A stretch of 64,000 bases of DNA from Thalassotalea sp. 1_MG-2023 (GTDB lineage Bacteria > Pseudomonadota > Gammaproteobacteria > Enterobacterales > Alteromonadaceae). Both the position numbers and the translations under genes were made by a program. The notes under the pieces were generated by a model. The model worked only from the letters and a program-made list of their open reading frames with translations, searched no databases and was not told where the DNA came from. This document shows, piece by piece, positions 58,004 through 64,000 of this stretch. The stretch covers positions 1 through 64,000 of the forward strand of contig NZ_JAUOPD010000008.1 in the NCBI RefSeq assembly GCF_030546745.1. Reading direction: 5' to 3'. How positions within the stretch are numbered: position 1 is the first letter of the stretch; each line of letters starts with the position of its first letter.

Positions 58004-59388
58004 TGAGCAGTAACACCGAACAACAAGAAAAATTAAACGTATTAGTGGTTGATGATGACCCAAGTTTGTTGCGTCTAATTAGTATTCGATTAAGTGCCGC
58101 AGGTTATCATGTGCATGCTGCAGATAACGGAAAAAAAGCACTCAATATTGTGGATAGCCACCCAATTCAGTTAGTGATCAGTGATTTACGTATGGAAGGT
58201 ATGGACGGTATGGCATTATTTGAAAAAATACGTGCGGTTCAACCAAGCCTTCCTGTGATTATAATGACGGCTCACGGCACTATTCCTGATGCGATACATG
58301 CTACAAAACAAGGGGTGTTTAGCTTTTTAACTAAACCCTTTGAAAGCCAAGAACTGCTTGAAACAGCTAAGCAAGCACTTCATTTGCAACCACATGCCGA
58401 TACCTTTACACAAGACGATAAATCGCAAATATGGCGACAAAAAATTATCAGTCGTAGTGCGGTAATGGCAGCTTTACTGCAACAGGCAAAACAGGTTGCA
58501 CAAAGCGATTTTAGCGTATTAATACACAGTGAAAGTGGAACCGGTAAAGAATTGCTTGCACAAGCCATTCACTTAGCAAGTGATCGTAAAGACAATACGT
58601 TCACCGCGATAAACTGTGCAGCTATTCCCGAACAATTATTAGAATCTGAGTTATTTGGCCACAAAAAAGGTGCCTTTACTGGCGCAGAACAAAACCATGT
58701 TGGCTTGTTTGAAGCATCTGATGGCGGCACGTTATTTTTGGATGAAGTTGGTGACATGCCAATGAATTTTCAAGTTAAGTTACTGAGGGCGCTACAAGAA
58801 AGAGAAATTCGCCCAGTTGGCAGTACTAGCTCAGTTAGTGTAGATGTGCGCATTATTGCCGCAACACATCAAAACCTACAGCAAGCAATTGCAAATAATG
58901 ACTTTCGGGAAGATTTATATTATCGACTAAATGTTGTTGAACTTGCCTTACCACCATTATCTGAACGAAGAGAAGACATCCCTTTACTTGCCAATCATTT
59001 TCTTAATAAAAGTAAGACCAGTACTAAACGAGAGATTAATGGCTTTACCAAAGAAGCAATAGAGGTACTTATTAGCGCTCCTTGGCCAGGTAACATCAGA
59101 CAGTTACAAAATGTCATTGAACACAGCGTCGCACTCGCCACTGAGCCATTAATTAGTGATACGCTTATTCGTAACGCATTAAGAGATCGCACCTCACAAT
59201 TACCCTCGTTTCAAGAAGCACGAGAGCATTTTGAGCGTGATTACTTATCAAAACTGCTGAAAATTACCGCTGGTAACGTTTCACAAGCGGCTCGTATTGC
59301 TCAACGTAATCGAACAGAATTTTATAAGCTACTCAAAAAGCATCAGCTAGACGCTGAACAATTTCGAGAGGATGTCGCCTCTGAATAA
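58003..59388 (+). CDS. glrR: Sigma-54-dependent response regulator GlrR/QseF
   Basis: A 461-residue NtrC-type activator. Receiver domain (residues about 10-125; phosphorylated Asp in LVISDLRMEGMDG), AAA+ sigma-54 domain with Walker A HSESGTGKELLAQ, the sigma-54-contacting HKKGAFTGAEQNH loop, Walker B GGTLFLDEVGDMP, and a Fis-type C-terminal helix-turn-helix (LKITAGNVSQAARIAQRNRTEFYKLLKKH). The binding boxes at 55801 and 55922 and the sigma-54 promoter at 55722 are its probable local targets. Confidence 0.93.
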   Translation: MSSNTEQQEKLNVLVVDDDPSLLRLISIRLSAAGYHVHAADNGKKALNIVDSHPIQLVISDLRMEGMDGMALFEKIRAVQPSLPVIIMTAHGTIPDAIHATKQGVFSFLTKPFESQELLETAKQALHLQPHADTFTQDDKSQIWRQKIISRSAVMAALLQQAKQVAQSDFSVLIHSESGTGKELLAQAIHLASDRKDNTFTAINCAAIPEQLLESELFGHKKGAFTGAEQNHVGLFEASDGGTLFLDEVGDMPMNFQVKLLRALQEREIRPVGSTSSVSVDVRIIAATHQNLQQAIANNDFREDLYYRLNVVELALPPLSERREDIPLLANHFLNKSKTSTKREINGFTKEAIEVLISAPWPGNIRQLQNVIEHSVALATEPLISDTLIRNALRDRTSQLPSFQEAREHFERDYLSKLLKITAGNVSQAARIAQRNRTEFYKLLKKHQLDAEQFREDVASE

Positions 59389-59424
59389 AGAGGCTATTAA
59401 AATTTAGCTGAACTTGAAAAAACC

Positions 59425-60540
59425 TTAAGGAATGTGTTCAGACGCTAAATAATCGTGTGATTGCATTTCTTGTAGTCTGCTTAAGCAGCGTTTAAATTCA
59501 AACGTTAACCTTCCATGACTGTATAAATTTTCCATTGCTACTTCAGCAGACATGATTAATTTTACTTTTCGTTCATAAAATTCGTCGACCAATGCGATAA
59601 AGCGCCTTGCGGCATCATCACTATCTGCACTCATCTGCTTAACATTAGCAAGTAGTACCGAATGGTACACTTTACTTATTTCCATGTAGTCACTTTGACT
59701 TCGAGCGGATTCACAAAGCACAGAAAAATCAAAATGTACGACGCCATCTGACGCTTCAATTGCATGTAATTGACGGTTATTGATATCGATAACGGTATTT
59801 GAACGCCCTTCTTCAACCGACAATTGGGTAAAATAATGATGAAGGTTCTCCGTCGCTTTTTTATCAAGCGGATGATGATAAATTTCAGCTTGTTCTAACG
59901 TGCGCAAACGATAATCGATACCACTATCAACATTAACAACGTCACAATGCTGATTAATCAAAGCTATTGCAGGCAAAAAGCGAGCTCGCTGCAAACCATT
60001 ACGATATAACTCATCAGGTATGATATTCGAGGTTGCCACCAAGGTAACATTATGAGCGAACAACTCTTCAAATAACGTGCCTAAGATCATCGCATCGGTA
60101 ATATCAGATACAAAAAATTCATCAAAACAAATAATACAGGTTTCATCAGCAAAGCGTTTCGCAATAATCTTTAGTGGATCAGCTTGCCCTGATAACGTTT
60201 TTAATTCTTCATGAACACGATGCATAAAACGATGAAAGTGTACGCGCATTTTATTCTTAAACGGTAAGCAATCATAAAACGTATCGACCAAATAGGTTTT
60301 TCCACGACCAACACCACCCCAAAAATAAAGACCTTTTGCCCGAGTAGGAGTGGACTTTTCAATAACACGCTTCCACCTATTTAACACTTTTTTGAAACCT
60401 TTAACGGGTAAAGGCTTGTTTTGTAGGTCTTCAAATAAGCGTTGTAGGTGTTTTACCGCATTTTCTTGTGCTTGATCATATTGAAAGTCGTCTCTTTCGA
60501 GATCTTGTTTATACTTGTCTATAGGAGATAAATGTATCAT
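59425..60540 (-). CDS. zapE: Cell-division ATPase ZapE (AFG1 family)
   Basis: A 371-residue AFG1/ZapE P-loop ATPase: GLYFWGGVGRGKTYLVDTFYDCLP (Walker A), MRVHFHRFMHRVHEEL, CIICFDEFFVSDITDAMILGTLFEELF (Walker B) and VATSNIIPDELYRNGLQRARFLPAI. It binds FtsZ and supports division under stress in E. coli. Divergent from zapG, a common arrangement in this group. Confidence 0.93.
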   Translation of the reverse strand: MIHLSPIDKYKQDLERDDFQYDQAQENAVKHLQRLFEDLQNKPLPVKGFKKVLNRWKRVIEKSTPTRAKGLYFWGGVGRGKTYLVDTFYDCLPFKNKMRVHFHRFMHRVHEELKTLSGQADPLKIIAKRFADETCIICFDEFFVSDITDAMILGTLFEELFAHNVTLVATSNIIPDELYRNGLQRARFLPAIALINQHCDVVNVDSGIDYRLRTLEQAEIYHHPLDKKATENLHHYFTQLSVEEGRSNTVIDINNRQLHAIEASDGVVHFDFSVLCESARSQSDYMEISKVYHSVLLANVKQMSADSDDAARRFIALVDEFYERKVKLIMSAEVAMENLYSHGRLTFEFKRCLSRLQEMQSHDYLASEHIP

Positions 60541-60699
60541 GTAACGTTACGTGTTATTGATTGTTAACCAATGCTTGAAAAAAATAATTTAGCATACATA
60601 TTAACTTTCAAATAATTTGGCTTTGTGTGTTAATCTCTATTTTCGCCAATTTTTTCCGTTATTACAATTTGTACGGCTTGTTAAATAAGGTTTTTAATT

Positions 60700-61164
60700 A
60701 TGAATATTGTTGTGGGTATCATTATTTTTATCGTCGGCGCTATTGCAGGCATGCTTGCCAATAAATTTATGTCGGCTTCAAACAAAGAGAGTAAAAATCT
60801 CGCTGAGAAAGCAAGCGAAGCAGAAGCATCATTAGCACAATATAAACTCGATGTAGCAGAACACTTAGATGACTCTAAGAAGCTGCTTGAACAGATGAAT
60901 AGTACTTGTCAAACGGCAATGCAACAAATGGAGCAAAGTACTAAGCTACTTCAACAAGCCACAACCGCTGAAGAAATTGTGATGCCATTTTTCGCCAAAG
61001 AAACTCAAGAACAACTCGCGCAAACAGTGGAATTAAGACACGATCGTAAGGAGCGTGAAAAACAAGAAACTGTCACCGAAGCACCACTCGATTATTCTGG
61101 TACAGCAAGCGGTCTTTTTGCCGATCAGACACAAGCTGTTACAAATAGCGACATTGAAAAGTAG
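60700..61164 (+). CDS. zapG: ZapG/YhcB-type inner-membrane protein (DUF1043)
   Basis: A 154-residue protein with one N-terminal membrane helix (VVGIIIFIVGAIAGMLANKFM), followed by a long alpha-helical cytoplasmic coiled coil (ASEAEASLAQYKLDVAEHLDDSKKLLEQMNSTC). This is the DUF1043/YhcB (ZapG) layout, tied to cell envelope growth and division. It precedes degQ and degS as in related genomes. Confidence 0.88.
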   Translation: MNIVVGIIIFIVGAIAGMLANKFMSASNKESKNLAEKASEAEASLAQYKLDVAEHLDDSKKLLEQMNSTCQTAMQQMEQSTKLLQQATTAEEIVMPFFAKETQEQLAQTVELRHDRKEREKQETVTEAPLDYSGTASGLFADQTQAVTNSDIEK

Positions 61165-61289
61165 GAACTTGCAGTTAAATCCTTAGTCAGTAGTCATACC
61201 ACTTTGTATAACGCAATGAACATAAAAGTATACAACGTGCTCTAATTTAACGTATTAATATCAGTATGAAAGTAGGAGAGATCTCTGTT

Positions 61290-62645
61290 ATGAAAAAAAT
61301 ATCTGTGCTGTTGAGTAGTATTTTACTTTCAGGTGGCGTTGCCATGGCAAGCCTACCCGCACACGCAAACTTACCATTATCCGTTGCAGGGCAACAAATA
61401 CCGAGTTTAGCCCCTATGCTCGAAAATGTTACCCCTGCGGTAGTACTCATTTCGGTAAGAGGCACACAAGAAATCAAACAACGTGTACCTGATGCTTTTA
61501 GATTTTTCTTTGGAAACCCTCGACAAACCCCATCAAGAGAGCGACCTTTCCAAGGGCTAGGCTCTGGCGTGATTATCGATGCTGAAAAAGGCTATATTGT
61601 TACCAATTATCATGTGGTCAAAGAAGCTGACGAAATTCAAATCACCCTAAAGGATGGTCGTCAAATTGAAGCAACAAAGATGGGGTCTGATGAAAACAGC
61701 GATATCGCATTGTTACAAGTAGATACCGAAGATCTAACCGCGGTAAACATCGCTGACTCAGACAAATTACGAGTGGGTGATTTTGCCGTCGCTATTGGTA
61801 GCCCGTTCGGCCTAGGCCAAACAGTTACATCAGGTATTATTAGTGCGTTAGGCAGAAGTGGTTTAAATGCTGATAACTTTGAAGACTTTATTCAAACAGA
61901 TGCCGCCATTAACAGCGGCAACTCAGGTGGTGCCTTAATCAATCTTCGTGGTGAATTAATTGGTATTAATACCGCGATTATTGGCCCTAACGGCGGTAAT
62001 GTCGGCATTGGTTTTGCCATTCCAAGTAATATGGTAAAAAGTTTAGTCACACAGATTATTGAATTTGGTGAAGTTCGCAGAGGCGTTCTCGGCGTTGCCG
62101 GTAGAAGTGTTACCGGTGAATTTGCTAAGGCAATGGAGCTTGAAGAAGCTCAAGGTGCCTTTGTTGAACAAGTCACTATCGATTCAGCCGCAGATGAAGC
62201 AGGTATTGAAGCGGGTGATGTGATCACAAAAGTTAATGGCAAAAAAATACGCTCATTTTCAGAATTACGCGGTAAAATTGGTGCTATTGGTGCAGGCAGT
62301 GAAGTTAAACTGACTGTCATTAAAAGCAATGGCAAAGAAAAAACCTATTCCGTTGTGCTGAAAAAAGCTGACAGCCCTAATGTAGAACCCGCGTCAATTC
62401 ATCGTATGCTTGAAGGTGCTGAGCTTGAAAATCATGACCAAGCTAAAGGTGTATTGGTTTCAGACATTGAAGAAGATTCTCCTGCAAATATGATAGGTTT
62501 GCGCAAAGGCGATATTATTCGCGGTGTAAACCGCAGCCGTGTCAGTAACATTGGCGAACTTCGTGAATTACTTAAAGAAGGTGATGGTATCTCGCTCTTG
62601 CATATCATTCGAGGTAATTCAAACCTGTATATCCGTATACGTTAA
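61290..62645 (+). CDS. degQ: Periplasmic serine protease DegQ (Do family)
   Basis: A 451-residue protease with a signal peptide (ending PAHANL). The catalytic triad is visible: His in VTNYHVVKEADE, Asp in DENSDIALLQ, Ser in INSGNSGGALINL. Two PDZ domains follow (GRSVTGEFAKAMELEEAQGAFVEQ, DQAKGVLVSDIEEDSPANMIGLRKGDII). The start is the ATG at 61290, with GGAGAG at proper distance; the frame upstream to 61266 is unlikely. A typical degQ-degS pair. Confidence 0.93.
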   Translation: MKKISVLLSSILLSGGVAMASLPAHANLPLSVAGQQIPSLAPMLENVTPAVVLISVRGTQEIKQRVPDAFRFFFGNPRQTPSRERPFQGLGSGVIIDAEKGYIVTNYHVVKEADEIQITLKDGRQIEATKMGSDENSDIALLQVDTEDLTAVNIADSDKLRVGDFAVAIGSPFGLGQTVTSGIISALGRSGLNADNFEDFIQTDAAINSGNSGGALINLRGELIGINTAIIGPNGGNVGIGFAIPSNMVKSLVTQIIEFGEVRRGVLGVAGRSVTGEFAKAMELEEAQGAFVEQVTIDSAADEAGIEAGDVITKVNGKKIRSFSELRGKIGAIGAGSEVKLTVIKSNGKEKTYSVVLKKADSPNVEPASIHRMLEGAELENHDQAKGVLVSDIEEDSPANMIGLRKGDIIRGVNRSRVSNIGELRELLKEGDGISLLHIIRGNSNLYIRIR

Positions 62646-62709
62646 CCTTCTACCGATGAAGTGATACACCTGTTGCTAACATTTTATTCTAGCAACATCA
62701 TACACAGGA

Positions 62710-62736
62710 AACGGCTCAATGATTGAGCCGTTTTTT
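62710..62736 (+). terminator. Terminator of degQ
   Basis: AACGGCTCAA-TGA-TTGAGCCGTT (62710-62732), a perfect ten-base stem running into a six-base T-run, 65 bases after the degQ stop. It separates degQ from degS. Confidence 0.92.
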
Positions 62737-62787
62737 ATTGTTAACACATGTGTTAATCTTCTAAAAAAATAACCGTAAATTACGCCC

Positions 62788-63849
62788 TTGAAAATCATAG
62801 ACTCAATAAAATACGTACTTAACGCTGTTAGCTATGGCGTTATTTTTGCTGTCGTCCTTTTAGTTATATACCCAGATTTAAGTGGTGAAGGTGACAACTG
62901 GTGGAGCTTTTTCCGTCCGCAAAAAACTTCGCCTGCTCCGCTTTCCTATGCAACGGCGGTTCAACGTGCTGGCCCTGCAGTTGTTAACTTGTATTCTGAA
63001 GAAATTCAAAACAGTGTTAATTATTTGCAGGCCCCACGTAGCGTAACGCGATTAGGCTCCGGCGTAATAATGGATCCTAATGGTTATATGCTGACCAATT
63101 ATCATGTGGTGCAAAATGCCGCTCAAATTCGTGTTGATTTACAAAATGGTCAGAGGTTCCCAGCAACCATTATTGGCTATGACGTGTACACCGATTTAGC
63201 CGTATTAAAAATTGAGGCAAATAACCTACCGGTGATCCCACAAAACCTCGAGCTTGAAGCATCGGCTGGTGATGTTGTTCTCGCAATAGGGAATCCATTA
63301 AACTTGGGACAAACCATCACGCAAGGTATTATTAGTGCTACTGGCCGTACAGGCCTAAGCAATACAAACCATACTCAATTTTTACAAATGGATGCTGCAA
63401 TCAACGAAGGTAATTCCGGTGGAGCGTTGGTAAACACCAATGGCGCGCTGGTAGGCATTAATTCGCGCTTATTTAGAGAAATAAATCCGCAACTTGATAT
63501 TCAAGGTATTTTCTTTGCGATCCCCTACCAACTGGCTTACAAAGTGATGCAACAAATTATTGATAATGGTCGAGTCATTCGAGGTTGGTTAGGTATAGAC
63601 ACACAAGTATTTAGTCAAAACCCTCGCGGCTTTCTTATCAGTGGTATTGTTAAAAATAGCCCTGCCGACATTGCCAAACTTCGCGCAGGCGATATTGTCA
63701 CTCAAATTGGCGACACACCGATTACTTCTACTATACAAGCACTTGATTTAGTTGCAGAAACAAGACCAGGCACTGAACTAATTTTTATTGTATATCGCGG
63801 TGAGCAACAATTAAAAATACCCGTCACTATTTTAGAAAGTGAACAGTAA
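62788..63849 (+). CDS. degS: Membrane-anchored serine protease DegS
   Basis: A 353-residue protease with an N-terminal membrane anchor (VSYGVIFAVVLLVIYPDLSG), triad His in LTNYHVVQNA, Asp in VYTDLAVLKIE and Ser in INEGNSGGALVN, and one PDZ domain near the C-terminus (KNSPADIAKLRAGDIVTQIG). It starts the release of sigma-E in the envelope stress response. The start is a TTG at 62788; no ATG fits, and no strong ribosome site is seen, so translation may be modest. Confidence 0.92.
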   Translation: MKIIDSIKYVLNAVSYGVIFAVVLLVIYPDLSGEGDNWWSFFRPQKTSPAPLSYATAVQRAGPAVVNLYSEEIQNSVNYLQAPRSVTRLGSGVIMDPNGYMLTNYHVVQNAAQIRVDLQNGQRFPATIIGYDVYTDLAVLKIEANNLPVIPQNLELEASAGDVVLAIGNPLNLGQTITQGIISATGRTGLSNTNHTQFLQMDAAINEGNSGGALVNTNGALVGINSRLFREINPQLDIQGIFFAIPYQLAYKVMQQIIDNGRVIRGWLGIDTQVFSQNPRGFLISGIVKNSPADIAKLRAGDIVTQIGDTPITSTIQALDLVAETRPGTELIFIVYRGEQQLKIPVTILESEQ

Positions 63850-63884
63850 AGCTTATTACGTGGTTAGAATTTTATAGATTGGGG

Positions 63885-63910
63885 AAACCACCTAAATTAC
63901 TAGGTGGTTT
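63885..63910. terminator. Two-way terminator between degS and murA
   Basis: AAACCACCTA and TAGGTGGTTT form a perfect ten-base stem with a six-base loop. It ends in T-runs on both strands and lies between convergent degS and murA. Confidence 0.88.
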
Positions 63911-63920
63911 TGATATGCTG

Positions 63921-64000
63921 TTAAGCGCCTTGAACACGTGTGATATCAGCGCCTAATGCTTGTAATTTATCTTCAATTTTCTGATATCCGCGATCGATAT
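63921..64000 (-). CDS. murA: UDP-N-acetylglucosamine 1-carboxyvinyltransferase, C-terminal end (partial at window edge)
   Basis: On the minus strand the last 26 codons before the stop read IDRGYQKIEDKLQALGADI and on to TRVQGA, the conserved C-terminus of MurA (IDRGYERIEDKL in E. coli). MurA starts peptidoglycan synthesis by adding enolpyruvate to UDP-GlcNAc. The rest of the gene lies beyond the window. Confidence 0.9.
   Translation of the reverse strand, partial: IDRGYQKIEDKLQALGADITRVQGA

Overview
The window looks like a chromosomal stretch of a marine gammaproteobacterium of the Alteromonadales, probably a Colwelliaceae member such as Colwellia or Thalassotalea. This is inferred from low G+C coding style, several TonB-dependent receptors, the zapE-zapG-degQ-degS-murA neighbourhood and the glrK-qseG-glrR block. 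No rRNA, tRNA or CRISPR array was seen. Most genes lie on the minus strand.

Layout. 1-1744: end of a small integron cassette array read on the minus strand. It has two cassettes (a TIR-like protein and a GNAT acetyltransferase) with a well-formed attC between them, and an IS110/IS1111-type element abutting what remains of the second attC. 2218-7192: a giant winged-helix/STAND-ATPase/TPR membrane regulator, a secreted propeller-like protein and a TonB_C-domain protein. 7524-21276: a catabolic region with saccharopine-pathway lysine enzymes, a TonB receptor, a fused kinase-phospholyase, an exported GH2 beta-galactosidase, a FadR-type regulator and a hutG-like gene with a HutC-type operator. 21598-28961: a copper/silver efflux operon (DUF411-cusC-cusB-cusA) with two CusF-like domains fused to CusB. 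29084-33500: a PIN-PhoH protein and an uncharacterised three-gene operon. 33717-43830: corrinoid uptake and salvage, with btuB and a nine-gene operon (btuD-btuC-cobT-cobS-cobU-cobC-cobQ-cobO-btuF), each behind its own cobalamin riboswitch. 43993-54736: a nine-gene sugar-oxidation operon with two GMC dehydrogenases, two Tat-type small subunits, a DUF1080 hydrolase, two TIM-barrel isomerase-like proteins, an MFS carrier and a Gfo/Idh/MocA oxidoreductase, divergent from a PAS-AraC regulator. It fits a 3-keto-glycoside route. 54777-59388: small genes and the GlrK/QseG/GlrR system. Two GlrR-type boxes and a sigma-54 promoter face a secreted EF-hand gene. 59425-64000: zapE, zapG, degQ, degS and the 3' end of murA.

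Most notable hypotheses: (1) the lacZ / hydroxylysine-kinase-phospholyase / TonB-receptor / saccharopine genes could form a locus for galactosyl-hydroxylysine (collagen-type) and lysine use, since both branches end at 2-aminoadipate semialdehyde; (2) the EF-hand protein is a probable direct GlrR/sigma-54 target; (3) a TIR-like gene is carried as an integron cassette, next to a cassette whose attC was interrupted by an IS; (4) a duplicated FeS-GMC dehydrogenase pathway. All functions are read from sequence alone; no searches were run.
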